Shown: positions 1 to 9,298, counted from the first letter of the stretch. The stretch: DNA of 37,818 nt from Candidatus Pacearchaeota archaeon CG10_big_fil_rev_8_21_14_0_10_34_76 (GCA_002763075.1 PFDB01000004.1:24084-61901), one strand, 5' to 3'. Numbers and translations: made by a program. Notes: generated from the sequence alone by a model not told the origin.

Positions 1-19
1 ATATACCTAATAGGTATAT
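1..19. repeat. Perfect inverted repeat ATATACCT-aat-AGGTATAT
   Basis: 8-bp arms with a 3-nt spacer, upstream of the RM locus; possible terminator or operator. Confidence 0.4.
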
Positions 20-104
20 AACCTATTTAAACCTTTAGGTTATTGAGTATATATGATTAAGTATATATCAAAAGGTTTATAAATAAAAGAGATATTAATT
101 TCTT

Positions 105-287
105 ATGACTGGAAAAAAAGAGAATGAAGAATTTGGTTATGATGTTTTCATTAAGGGAAATAAATGTTATCGTTGCGAACACGAATGGACTCAAAGAGAA
201 GAAGATAAACCTCGTATCTGTCCAAAATGTAAAAGTCCTTATTGGGACAAACCCAAAACTAAATTTAACAAAGGAGAGAAAAAATGA
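105..287 (+). CDS. Small zinc-ribbon protein
   Basis: 60 aa with CxxC...CxxC (CYRCEHEW...CPKCKSPYW); stop overlaps the methyltransferase start. Confidence 0.7.
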   Translation: MTGKKENEEFGYDVFIKGNKCYRCEHEWTQREEDKPRICPKCKSPYWDKPKTKFNKGEKK

Positions 288-1321
288 AAACTGAGCATAA
301 AATAATCTTTGGAGATGCCAGAGATATGAAACAAATAAAAAATGAAAGTGTTGATTTAATGATAACTTCCCCGCCCTATCCGATGATTCAGATGTGGGAT
401 GAGATGTTTGGAGAACAAAATCCAGAAATCACAAAAGCATTAAAAGCAGAAGATGGAGAAAAAGCATTTGAATTAATGCACAAAGAATTAGATAAAGTAT
501 GGGATGAAACTTTTAGGGTTTTAAAAAATGGGGGAATTGCTTGTATAAATATTGGGGATGCAACGAGAACACTAAAAGATGTTTTTCAAATTTACACGAG
601 CCACGCAAGAATTTTAAATCATTGTTTAAAATTAGGTTTTCACGCTTTACCAGAAATTCTTTGGGTTAAGGAAACGAATAAACCAGATAAATTTATGGGT
701 TCTGGTATGTTGCCCGTTGGTGCTTATGTTACTTTAGAACACGAACATATTTTAATTTTAAGAAAAGATGGAAAAAGGATTTTTAAAAAAGAGGATGAAA
801 AAGAATTGAGAAGAAAAAGTGCTTTTTTCTGGGAAGAAAGAAACCTTTGGTTTTCCGATAAGTGGAAAGATATTAATGGAGTTATACAAGGATTAAATAA
901 TAAAGATTTAAGAGCAAGAAGTGGGGCATATCCTTTAGAATTGGTTTATAGATTAATCAATATGTTCTCTATTCAAGGGGATGTAGTTTTAGACCCTTAT
1001 TTAGGAACAGGAACGACTACAATCGGAGCCATTGTATCTGGAAGAAGTAGTATAGGTTTTGAGATAGATAAAAATTTTAAAGAAAGTGTTGAGGAAAGAA
1101 TAATTGAAACTTCTAAAGTAGTTAATGATATAACTAATAAAAGAATAGAAAATCATAAAGAATTTGTTAAAAAGAGGACAGAAGAAAAAGGGGAATTAAA
1201 ATATATTAGTGAAAATTATGGTTTTCCAGTTATGACAAGACAGGAATTAAAAATAAAATTACCTATCTTAAAATATTTTAACCAAAAAGAAGAGGGGATA
1301 TTTGAGGCAGGATTTGATTAA
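284..1321 (+). CDS. Site-specific DNA methyltransferase (N4-cytosine/N6-adenine, beta-type motif order), MjaI-like
   Basis: TSPPYPMIQMWD (motif IV) precedes DPYLGTGTT (motif I); preceded by SD-like aaaggagag. Confidence 0.88.
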   Translation: MKTEHKIIFGDARDMKQIKNESVDLMITSPPYPMIQMWDEMFGEQNPEITKALKAEDGEKAFELMHKELDKVWDETFRVLKNGGIACINIGDATRTLKDVFQIYTSHARILNHCLKLGFHALPEILWVKETNKPDKFMGSGMLPVGAYVTLEHEHILILRKDGKRIFKKEDEKELRRKSAFFWEERNLWFSDKWKDINGVIQGLNNKDLRARSGAYPLELVYRLINMFSIQGDVVLDPYLGTGTTTIGAIVSGRSSIGFEIDKNFKESVEERIIETSKVVNDITNKRIENHKEFVKKRTEEKGELKYISENYGFPVMTRQELKIKLPILKYFNQKEEGIFEAGFD

Positions 1322-1902
1322 TTTTCTAATTCAGAAATATCCACATTAATACCATCTTTTTTCTTGTCATAGAAAATAAACTTCACTTCTATTTTCTCAC
1401 TTAACATATTTTTAGTTTTATATGTTATTGGCTTTATTGAAACTGGAACATCTCCAATAAATCCGTCTATTCCTTTGCTTTCTTCTTGAGGATTAGATAA
1501 TTTATAAGTTGTTTTCTTTAATTTGGCAACTCTCTTTAAAATTGCTTCTTGAAATTTTAAACCGATAAATGTTTTATCAATAACTAAGTCCTTAACCCAC
1601 TCTCTAACCATATTCTTATCAATTTGATTAATCGCTTTCTTTAATTCTTCAATCATAGGAAATATTTTATCTGTTGCGTTATCTATTGCCTTAGGTTGCT
1701 TCTGCAAATACCATTCTTTCCATTTAGAATACTCCTTATGAGGACATTCTTGTATAAGTTCTGATAGTTGCCCAACAACTTTTGGGCGCGTTCCTTGAGA
1801 GTTTTGATTAGCGAGATTAATTATTTGAGTTGTGTATTTTGGGAAGATTTTGGCTTCTCCAGAAATCTCTTTTATTAGCTCTGCATTTTTTATTTTAAAC
1901 AT
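1318..1902 (-). CDS. Type II restriction endonuclease, probable MjaI (CTAG) family
   Basis: N-terminal FPKYTTQIINLANQNSQGTRPKVVGQLSELIQE resembles MjaI-family REases; D-x(n)-SIK-like core GIDGFIGDVPVSIKP; convergent with the methyltransferase gene. Confidence 0.65.
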   Translation of the reverse strand: MFKIKNAELIKEISGEAKIFPKYTTQIINLANQNSQGTRPKVVGQLSELIQECPHKEYSKWKEWYLQKQPKAIDNATDKIFPMIEELKKAINQIDKNMVREWVKDLVIDKTFIGLKFQEAILKRVAKLKKTTYKLSNPQEESKGIDGFIGDVPVSIKPITYKTKNMLSEKIEVKFIFYDKKKDGINVDISELEN

Positions 1903-2005
1903 AAAAATAATATGTTTTGGAAACTTAAAAACTTATCCACCAACCTTTAAGGTAACAATGTATAATCATAGCAATGTTTATAAACTCAATTCAATGAAGT
2001 GCATT

Positions 2006-2242
2006 ATGGCTAACGGAATTGAGAGACCACTTGACTTACTAAATTCGTCAAAAGGCAAAGAAGTTATTGTTCAGTTAAAGAACGATAAGCAGTTTGTAGG
2101 AGTTCTACAGGCATTTGATATCCATATCAATGTTGTGTTGGACAATACAAAGGAAATGCAGAATGGCGAGGTTAGAAAGAATTTGGGCCTTACTTTTTTG
2201 AGAGGGGATACAATAATATTTATCTCTCCTTCTTCAACTTAA
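2006..2242 (+). CDS. LSm/Sm-like archaeal RNA-binding protein
   Basis: MANGIERPLDLLNSSKGKEVIVQLKNDKQFVGVLQAFD...LRGDTIIFISP carries Sm1 and Sm2 motifs; the track ORF start at 1832 is an over-extension. Confidence 0.88.
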   Translation: MANGIERPLDLLNSSKGKEVIVQLKNDKQFVGVLQAFDIHINVVLDNTKEMQNGEVRKNLGLTFLRGDTIIFISPSST

Positions 2243-2247
2243 GGATT

Positions 2248-3159
2248 TTAAATTTGAATTTTGTCAAAATCTTTTGCAATAAGAGTATTCTTAAAGATAT
2301 TTTTCGCTTCATCTAATAGTGGTTTTGGATCATGTTCATATCTTTCTGAGAGGTGGGTTAAGATGAGAGTTTTTACTTTTGATTTTTTTGCTAATGTCGC
2401 AGCATCTTTTGATGTCAAATGATTATGTTCCTTTGCTAGTTTTTCTCCCTCAGGAGAGTTTGCTAAAAATGTAGACTCACAAATCAAGATATCCGAGTTC
2501 TTTGATATTTTAAGAGCATTTGGATTCATCAATGTGTCTAAGACTAATGAAATCTTCTTGCCTTTTTCCATATATGTTAGAGATTTTGCCTTAATTTTTT
2601 TGCCTTCATGGATTATGTCTTTGCCTTGTGCTAATTTACTTATCAGGGGGGAGTTTGGAAGTTTTAGCTTTTTTAATTTTGATTTGTCCAATCTTAATTT
2701 ATCTGGGACAATGAATGAATAAGCATTTGTGGCAATTCCATGTGACATCGGGTGTGATTCTATTGAGAAACCATTTTCCTTAACTATTGTTCCTGAAGAA
2801 ACTTCATGTATCTGGATGGAAATATTGAATTTTCCATACACTTTTTCAAGCAGAGCTATTTTTTCCTTTGTATTCTTTGGGCCATAAATATGTAATGTCT
2901 TAGAATATTCTGACATCTCCAGACTTTCTAAAAGTCCTGGAAGACCGAGAACATGATCTCCATGCCAGTGAGTAAGGAAAATTCTAGTTAATTTGCAAGG
3001 ATTTTCTTTGGCTATCTTGAATTGTCTTTGGATGCCTTCTCCGCAATCAAAGAGTATGTTCTCTGCAGCATAACTAATCAATATTCCTGTGTGATTTCTT
3101 TTAGCAGAGGGCTTTGCTCCACTTGTTCCAAGAAAAGTGATATTTATTTTTTCTGCCAT
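2248..3159 (-). CDS. rnz: Ribonuclease Z (metallo-beta-lactamase fold)
   Basis: FLGTSGAKPSAKRNHTG, THWHGDHVLGLPGLL, LILTHLSERY. Confidence 0.92.
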   Translation of the reverse strand: MAEKINITFLGTSGAKPSAKRNHTGILISYAAENILFDCGEGIQRQFKIAKENPCKLTRIFLTHWHGDHVLGLPGLLESLEMSEYSKTLHIYGPKNTKEKIALLEKVYGKFNISIQIHEVSSGTIVKENGFSIESHPMSHGIATNAYSFIVPDKLRLDKSKLKKLKLPNSPLISKLAQGKDIIHEGKKIKAKSLTYMEKGKKISLVLDTLMNPNALKISKNSDILICESTFLANSPEGEKLAKEHNHLTSKDAATLAKKSKVKTLILTHLSERYEHDPKPLLDEAKNIFKNTLIAKDFDKIQI

Positions 3160-3240
3160 TTTTAGAGTAAGTTTGAGATGTTTAAATAAGTGTTGCTAAA
3201 TTTGAGCAAACTTTATAATGCATAACTGATATAGGATAGA

Positions 3241-4035
3241 ATGGGAAAAAGGAAGGTGATTCAGTTTTTTGTTTTATTGTTAGTCTTTGGTACTTTGTTG
3301 GCAATAATCCAATATAATCATTTCGGATCCTTTCCTGGAATAACGGGATTTAGCATTTCTGAAAAATATTCGGAAGTAGATGTATCGAATGGAATCTATA
3401 AGGGATTAATTTTTAATTCTGGAAAAATTATTTTTGAAGAAGGGTATTCTAAGGGAGAGTTTACTAGCGGGACAGAAGATATTGGGAGAATAGTTAGACT
3501 AAAAGAAATAGAATTAATGGGGGAGTTTCCTGAAAGAGTTAGAATGTATAAGGTTGAAAATTCTGTAGAAGTTTTAAGTTCTGATAATGATGGAGAGAGT
3601 TGGAGTCTAGTTCAAGATTCTGAAATAGTTCAAAGAGTATTGGGTGCTAGAACAAGAAGTCAATTGGTGGAAAAGATGGAATTTTCAATAAAAGTTTATG
3701 TTAGGGCTTGTGAGAAAATTGAATGTCAAAATGAATTTATTGAAGTTGATGATTTAACTGAGATAAACCTCAATGGAAGATATTTTCAGTATAAATTAGA
3801 AGTTTCAGGTAAAGAGGTTTCTATTGAAGGATTGAATGTAGTTTATCAGTTCCTTGAAGATGGAAAAGGCAATTCAGAAGAAAAATCTATTGATAACGGA
3901 GGAGAGATTGGAAAGGAGGCTAATGAAATTCAGTCTAATGAAGAACAAGAAGATAAGGATGGTTTTGAAACAGATGAGTTAAATTTTTCAGAAGAGTCAA
4001 AAACAAATTCTTCTTTAGGGGTGATCAATGCTTAA
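3241..4035 (+). CDS. Single-pass membrane-anchored extracellular protein
   Basis: N-terminal TM (VIQFFVLLLVFGTLLAIIQ) followed by an acidic extracellular-type domain; overlaps the next gene by 8 nt. Confidence 0.55.
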   Translation: MGKRKVIQFFVLLLVFGTLLAIIQYNHFGSFPGITGFSISEKYSEVDVSNGIYKGLIFNSGKIIFEEGYSKGEFTSGTEDIGRIVRLKEIELMGEFPERVRMYKVENSVEVLSSDNDGESWSLVQDSEIVQRVLGARTRSQLVEKMEFSIKVYVRACEKIECQNEFIEVDDLTEINLNGRYFQYKLEVSGKEVSIEGLNVVYQFLEDGKGNSEEKSIDNGGEIGKEANEIQSNEEQEDKDGFETDELNFSEESKTNSSLGVINA

Positions 4036-7000
4036 GGCAAGACTGATTTTTATTTTTTTAGGCATTTTATTAGTTGCTTGGGTTTCGGCTGCAGGTTTTC
4101 AGGATAGTTCTCAGGATGATTTTAATTTGGGAACTTATGATAACACCCATTATGATTTGCCAGGGAGTTTTGTAAGTTTGAACATTTCAGATAATTTGTT
4201 GATGGGAAGTTTTTTGAGTAGGGTTTTTGATGCGGGTGGCGTGGCTAATTGGGATAATATTACATTGGGACTTGGGACTTGTTATGGATGTGAATTGCCC
4301 AACAATCAGGAAAGTGAGTCTAATTATTTTAGAGATAATGTTTCAATGAGTAGTAATGTGCTTTTAATCCATCTAAATGAAAATTCTAATACAATAGTGG
4401 ATTATTCGGGCCAAGCTAATCATGGTGCAGGATTTGGAGGTGTTTCCTATGGAAATCCGGGCAGGTTTAATACATCTTTTGATTTCGATGGGAATAATGA
4501 TAGGGGTGATTTCGGTGATAAAACTGATTTTAATTCATTGAATGAAATCACAATTGAATCATGGGTAAATCCAAACAGGTATGATAACTTTGCAGGAAAT
4601 AATTTCCCCTCCATTGTTGACAAGAGATTTGATATGCAATATTCAATGTATTTCAATGTTTATGGTAATGTTGTTGTTGATTTAGAGACAAGCAATGGAC
4701 ATTTTGATTTGATCGGGAATAATAGCCAAGAAACTTCTCAATGGCACCATGTTGCATTTACCTATGATGGAAATGAGTTGAGGTTGTATGTTGATGGTAT
4801 TCTTGAAAATGCAACTGCTGCAAGTGGAATTCCTAGCTCTAATTCAAAAAATCTTCTTATTGGGGCCGGATGGGCTGGAAACTTAAGGTCTTATTATTTT
4901 GATGGAAGAATAGATGAGGTTGCATTATATCAAAGAGCTTTGTCTGCTAATGAAATATATGCAAGATATCAAAGGGGAGTGGCGAGTATTGATTTGAATG
5001 TTAGAAGTTGTGATGATCCAAATTGTTTTGGAGAAAGTTTCGTTGATTTTGGGGAAGAAGCCTTCCAGGACATCTCTGTTATTGATAATAGATATTTTCA
5101 ATATCTTTTTAATTTCACAAATGAGAATAACTTTACCAGCCCTGAATTGTATTTTTTTGAGGTAGAGTATGAGGTTCAAAACTCTGCTCCAAATGTTTCA
5201 TTGCTTTATCCAGAAAATTCTAGTTATGGGCAAGTTGTTAGCGAATTAAACTATTCTGTTAGTGATAGTGATGGAAATCTGGATTCTTGTTGGTATAGTC
5301 TGGATGGAGGAGTTACAAATATTAGCATCAATTGTGGTGAGAATGTTTCTGGAATAAGCTCTAATGAGGGAGCAAATTATTGGAACATTTGGGTGAATGA
5401 TAGTATTGGAGAGAAATCTTTTGACGATGTTGTTTTTTTTGTAGATTCTTTGGCTCCAGAGGTTGTAATAACCAATCCCGGAAATTTAACTTATGGAGAT
5501 TTTCCAATTGACTTTAATGTTTCGTTGAACGAAGTTGGAAATGTTGAGTTTAGCTTGGATGGAGGAGTTACAAATATTAGTATGGAAAGTAGTGATGGAA
5601 TAAACTTTGGATATTCTCAGGGTTCTCTTCCTGATGGAAGTTATCTTCTTGAAGTTTATGCACTAGATAGTTTTTCAAATTTGAATAACACTGAAATGAT
5701 TACTTTTTCTATATCTACCGATATTGAACCTCCTTTGTTTTCTAATTTTACTAGTAATGTGCCAAGTGGAAGTTCTTATTCTTATGGACAGAAATATGAG
5801 TTTAATGTCAGTGTCAGTGATAGTGAGGGTGTTAACGAAGTTGGAATAGAATTTGACGGGGTTAATTATAGTGTTTCAGAGGTCGGAGGAGTGTATAGGA
5901 TAGAATTTGATGGACTTTCTGCTGGAAATTATAACTATTATTGGTGGGCTAGTGATGTTAATGGTAATTTGAATTCAAGTAGTTTGATCTCTTATACTGT
6001 TAACAAGGCTTTGATTTCAGGAATTGTTTCTGGAAGTAACCCTATATTTTATGGAACTTCTGGAGATGTTGAAGGTACTGAAACAAATGGGGGTGATGGA
6101 GATGTTTTGTATAGTTTATTTAGGGAAGAGACGTTGGTGAGTAATCCAGATGTGGTTGTTTTGTCTGCTGGAAATTATTCTTATGATTATAATGCTAGTT
6201 CTGGAGAAAATTATAGTGCTAATCCTTTGCTCTCTGAATTTTTGCTCAATGTTGAAAGGGGAGCAAGTGAGGTTAACTTAACTCTTAATGGGGCTGAAGG
6301 CAATATTACAATTAATGAGAGTAGTTCAGTTTTGTTGACGGGAGAACTAATTAACGGAGATCCTGAATCTCTATTAGGACTTTATATTGATGAGAATCTC
6401 ATAAACCAAACTTCTTCGGAAGTTAGTGGTTTTGTTGTTTTTAATAGCATTGGTATTCATAATGTAAGTGTTATCTATGAAGAAAGTGAAAATTATAGTG
6501 CTAGTAGAGAGAGTTATTTTGTAGAGGTTATTGAGCAAAATAATAGGGCTCCTAATGTGTTTTTGGAAGCTCCCTTTAATAATACTAATCTTACCACGCG
6601 AAATGTGGAGTTGAACTTTAGTGTTTTCGATTCAGATGGAAACAATCTTAGTGTTTTTGTTTATGGAGATAATTTCCATTTGGAAAGCTTCTTTGAAGTC
6701 GAAAATGGAACTTCTGTGAGTTATAATTGGGAAAATATTAGTGATGGATTACATGTTTGGAAAGTCATTGCGTTTGATGGACAATATAATTCTTCTGAAG
6801 AAGGCCTACAATTTTTTGTTAATGATAGTATAAGTTATCCAGAGATAAATTTAAGTTATCCTAGTTATTCTTCTACATATGGAGATAATAGTTCAGTTCC
6901 ATTGAATTTTACCCTTAATTTCTATGAGGGCGTTATGTGTAAATATAGTTTGGATTTTGGATTAACTAATACTAGCTTGCCAAACTGTCAAAATACTCAG

Positions 7001-8548
7001 TTTTCTGTTGGCTCTGATGGAGGCTATAATCTTACCCTTTATGCTATTGAGGGTTATGCAGGTTTGGAAAGTCTTTATAGCGTGTTGTTCTTTGTAAGAG
7101 ACGCTAAGCCGAATATTCATTTAATTTCTCCCCAAACAGATTATTATTCAAATTCTAGTGAAATGACATTAGATTATATTCCTAGCTCTGATTTTATCAT
7201 TAACAGATGTGAGTTGTGGAGCGATGTCGAGGGAAGTTTCGGGTTGGATGAATCTGACCTTAGCATTAATTCGGGAGAGCTGAATAATTTTAATCTCACT
7301 AATCTAACAGAGGGAAGTTATATCTGGGCTGTTGGTTGTTTGGATGATGATGGAAATTACGCTCTGAGTGGCAATAGATCTTTGCATATAGATTATACTC
7401 CTCCAAATGTTAGTATTTTTGAACCAAATGGTTCTTACGATGGTGAGACTGTACCATTGACCTTTGAAGTTAATGATTCTAGTCCTATTGATTCATGTGC
7501 TTATAATTTGACTTATCTAACGAATGGTCAAAATTTGAATGTGTACATAGTTACTGCATGTCAAAATACACAGATTACTGTCCAGGGTGATGGAGATTAT
7601 AATTTAGATCTTTCTGCATTTGATGCGGCAAGTAATGAAGGAAAGAGCGATACTAGTTTTAGTGTGGCTTCCTCAGGCTCTTCTGGAGGTGGAGGCGGAG
7701 GAGGCGGAGGAGGCGGAGGAGGCGGAGGATCTGGCATTACTTCTCCTGGAGAACCTGCTCTAACCTATGCAGGATTTCCCGAGTTAACCTTGAAGAAGGG
7801 TAGGAGTACTATAGTAAGTTTTAGCGTTTTGAACTCTGGAACTTTATTTTTAAATAATTGTAAAATGATCCCAAGAGGAGCATTTTCAGATTTGATAGCT
7901 AGCAGCCAGGTAGAGGATTTGGCATTGGGACAGAAGGTGGACTTTGTGTTTGAGCTTGCAATTCCTCAACTTTTTGATGCTGGAACTTATGATATTGGGA
8001 TTGATGTAGTGTGTGAAGAGACAAGTGTGAATGTACCTCTAAAAGTGATTGTATTGCCAAGTAATTTTGATTTTAAAATCTTGAACACAGAAAGAGATGG
8101 GACTAAATTTCTGACAGAATATATCCTTGAAGAACTTACAGGCATAGACCAAAATATTGAGATGAGCTATTATTTGAGCACCCTTGATGGAAAGAACATT
8201 GTGGAGGGAAATGAAAGCATATTTCTTGCTGCGGGATCTTCTGAAACAAAAATATTAGAATTTGAACTTCCACAAAATGCATTTGGAGAACATAGATTGC
8301 ATATACATATGGAGTCAGATTCAGATTCTTATGATGTTGTACAGAGGGTTGTATTATCTTCAAGAGGGTTGACTGGATTGGCTATTTCAGATGCCAATGC
8401 AAGAACTCTCAGAATGGTTGGAATAATTCTATTTGCGTTGGTTTTACTGTTCTTTGCTGTAAAGTTCCTATACAAGCATAATAAGAGGATTGGCAGGTCT
8501 CATCATCAAAAAGGAAGGGGATTTATCAAAATAGATTTAAAAAGCTAA
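4028..8548 (+). CDS. Giant surface protein: signal peptide, LamG/ConA-like domain, Ig-like repeats, poly-Gly linker, C-terminal TM anchor
   Basis: LamG-like SFDFDGNNDRGDFG...WHHVAFTYDGNELRLYVDG...IDEVALYQRALS; repeated SLDGGVTNIS units; about 16-Gly run; C-terminal hydrophobic segment plus basic tail. Confidence 0.8.
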   Translation: MLKARLIFIFLGILLVAWVSAAGFQDSSQDDFNLGTYDNTHYDLPGSFVSLNISDNLLMGSFLSRVFDAGGVANWDNITLGLGTCYGCELPNNQESESNYFRDNVSMSSNVLLIHLNENSNTIVDYSGQANHGAGFGGVSYGNPGRFNTSFDFDGNNDRGDFGDKTDFNSLNEITIESWVNPNRYDNFAGNNFPSIVDKRFDMQYSMYFNVYGNVVVDLETSNGHFDLIGNNSQETSQWHHVAFTYDGNELRLYVDGILENATAASGIPSSNSKNLLIGAGWAGNLRSYYFDGRIDEVALYQRALSANEIYARYQRGVASIDLNVRSCDDPNCFGESFVDFGEEAFQDISVIDNRYFQYLFNFTNENNFTSPELYFFEVEYEVQNSAPNVSLLYPENSSYGQVVSELNYSVSDSDGNLDSCWYSLDGGVTNISINCGENVSGISSNEGANYWNIWVNDSIGEKSFDDVVFFVDSLAPEVVITNPGNLTYGDFPIDFNVSLNEVGNVEFSLDGGVTNISMESSDGINFGYSQGSLPDGSYLLEVYALDSFSNLNNTEMITFSISTDIEPPLFSNFTSNVPSGSSYSYGQKYEFNVSVSDSEGVNEVGIEFDGVNYSVSEVGGVYRIEFDGLSAGNYNYYWWASDVNGNLNSSSLISYTVNKALISGIVSGSNPIFYGTSGDVEGTETNGGDGDVLYSLFREETLVSNPDVVVLSAGNYSYDYNASSGENYSANPLLSEFLLNVERGASEVNLTLNGAEGNITINESSSVLLTGELINGDPESLLGLYIDENLINQTSSEVSGFVVFNSIGIHNVSVIYEESENYSASRESYFVEVIEQNNRAPNVFLEAPFNNTNLTTRNVELNFSVFDSDGNNLSVFVYGDNFHLESFFEVENGTSVSYNWENISDGLHVWKVIAFDGQYNSSEEGLQFFVNDSISYPEINLSYPSYSSTYGDNSSVPLNFTLNFYEGVMCKYSLDFGLTNTSLPNCQNTQFSVGSDGGYNLTLYAIEGYAGLESLYSVLFFVRDAKPNIHLISPQTDYYSNSSEMTLDYIPSSDFIINRCELWSDVEGSFGLDESDLSINSGELNNFNLTNLTEGSYIWAVGCLDDDGNYALSGNRSLHIDYTPPNVSIFEPNGSYDGETVPLTFEVNDSSPIDSCAYNLTYLTNGQNLNVYIVTACQNTQITVQGDGDYNLDLSAFDAASNEGKSDTSFSVASSGSSGGGGGGGGGGGGGGGSGITSPGEPALTYAGFPELTLKKGRSTIVSFSVLNSGTLFLNNCKMIPRGAFSDLIASSQVEDLALGQKVDFVFELAIPQLFDAGTYDIGIDVVCEETSVNVPLKVIVLPSNFDFKILNTERDGTKFLTEYILEELTGIDQNIEMSYYLSTLDGKNIVEGNESIFLAAGSSETKILEFELPQNAFGEHRLHIHMESDSDSYDVVQRVVLSSRGLTGLAISDANARTLRMVGIILFALVLLFFAVKFLYKHNKRIGRSHHQKGRGFIKIDLKS
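7691..7729 (+). repeat. 9-bp tandem repeat (GGAGGCGGA) x4 plus a partial copy, encoding poly-Gly
   Basis: Direct reading: ggaggcggaggaggcggaggaggcggaggaggcggagga. Confidence 0.9.
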
Positions 8549-8556
8549 GTAATAAC

Positions 8557-8566
8557 TTTTAAATAC
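8557..8566 (+). promoter_or_regulatory. TATA-like box (ttttaaatac) upstream of tRNA-Arg
   Basis: About 25-30 nt upstream of the tRNA 5' end. Confidence 0.45.
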
Positions 8567-8588
8567 GGATTTCTTTTGTTTTAATTAG

Positions 8589-8714
8589 GGCCCCGTAGCT
8601 CAGCCTGGATAGAGCATCAGACTTCTATCGTGAAGCAAGGCTTCCCGGAACTTTCGGGAGGTATTCTCCGCGAAAGTAATCTGAGGGTCGCAGGTTCAAA
8701 TCCTGTCGGGGCCG
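8589..8714 (+). tRNA. tRNA-Arg(TCT) with a 51-nt intron at canonical position 37/38 (about 8628-8678)
   Basis: Acceptor GGCCCCG/CGGGGCC; anticodon stem TCAGA/TCTGA; mature loop CTTCTAA; T-arm GCAGG-TTCAAAT-CCTGT; no encoded CCA. Confidence 0.9.
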
Positions 8715-9146
8715 TTAAAATCTTTTTGAAGCAGAAAGTCCTATTGAATCTTCAGTTATTTCTGATTTCATAGTCCAGTCTTCAAACTGGAATTTTGTCC
8801 ATTCTTCTATTTTATTGCCTATATGTTTTCCTGTTTGAACCGGTTGATAAAGAATGTCTTCTGGTTGGAGATTTTTGAAGTAATTTTCATCTACGAATTT
8901 AAATAATGTTTTTCCAGGATTTGGTGTTGGAAACTCACTGCCTAGAATATCTGAAAAGAATCGTCTATTTAAGTCAACTTCATGCGAGTATGTTGGAAGA
9001 TAATTTTCTGGATGTACTTCTTTAGGAGCTTTTCCAGTTAGTCTTTGTTTCATTTCATAACTAGTCAACTTATGTTGAGGAATTGCTGGAGTTGTACAGC
9101 CAATCATGACTACCAGAGGAGAAAATAAAACAAATCGTTTTAACAT
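8715..9146 (-). CDS. Putative lipoprotein of unknown function
   Basis: MLKRFVLFSPLVVMIGCTTPA resembles a lipoprotein signal with lipobox-like MIGC; stop codon abuts the tRNA-Arg 3' end. Confidence 0.55.
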   Translation of the reverse strand: MLKRFVLFSPLVVMIGCTTPAIPQHKLTSYEMKQRLTGKAPKEVHPENYLPTYSHEVDLNRRFFSDILGSEFPTPNPGKTLFKFVDENYFKNLQPEDILYQPVQTGKHIGNKIEEWTKFQFEDWTMKSEITEDSIGLSASKRF

Positions 9147-9190
9147 ATTGTTGTATAATTTAGGAAGTTTATGAATATTTGTGTCTGACT

Positions 9191-9203
9191 AAACGTTTAT
9201 AAG
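9191..9203 (+). promoter_or_regulatory. BRE/TATA-like promoter element (aaacgtttataag) of tRNA-Cys
   Basis: Archaeal BRE+TATA-like sequence about 25 nt upstream of the tRNA. Confidence 0.45.
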
Positions 9204-9226
9204 TTATTTCTTGTTTGATAAAAGAT

Positions 9227-9298
9227 GCGCGGGTAGCCAAGTGGTAAGGCAGAGGCCTGCAGAGCCTCCATGCGGGAGTTCGAATCTCTCTCCGCGCT
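9227..9298 (+). tRNA. tRNA-Cys(GCA)
   Basis: GCGCGGG/TCCGCGC acceptor; anticodon arm GAGGC-CTGCAGA-GCCTC; T-loop TTCGAAT; discriminator U. Confidence 0.92.

Noticed and set aside
1832-2005. Track ORF 1832..2242 N-terminal extension of the LSm protein
   Set aside because: The extension is hydrophobic, non-homologous and overlaps the REase gene; the LSm fold starts at MANGIERP (2006)
4447-5179. Minus-strand ORFs 4447..4656 and 4925..5179
   Set aside because: Antisense to the long surface protein; no promoter or family signal
4028-8548. Possibility that the giant surface ORF is a frameshifted merger
   Set aside because: Signal peptide, repeated Ig-like units and C-terminal TM are continuous in one frame
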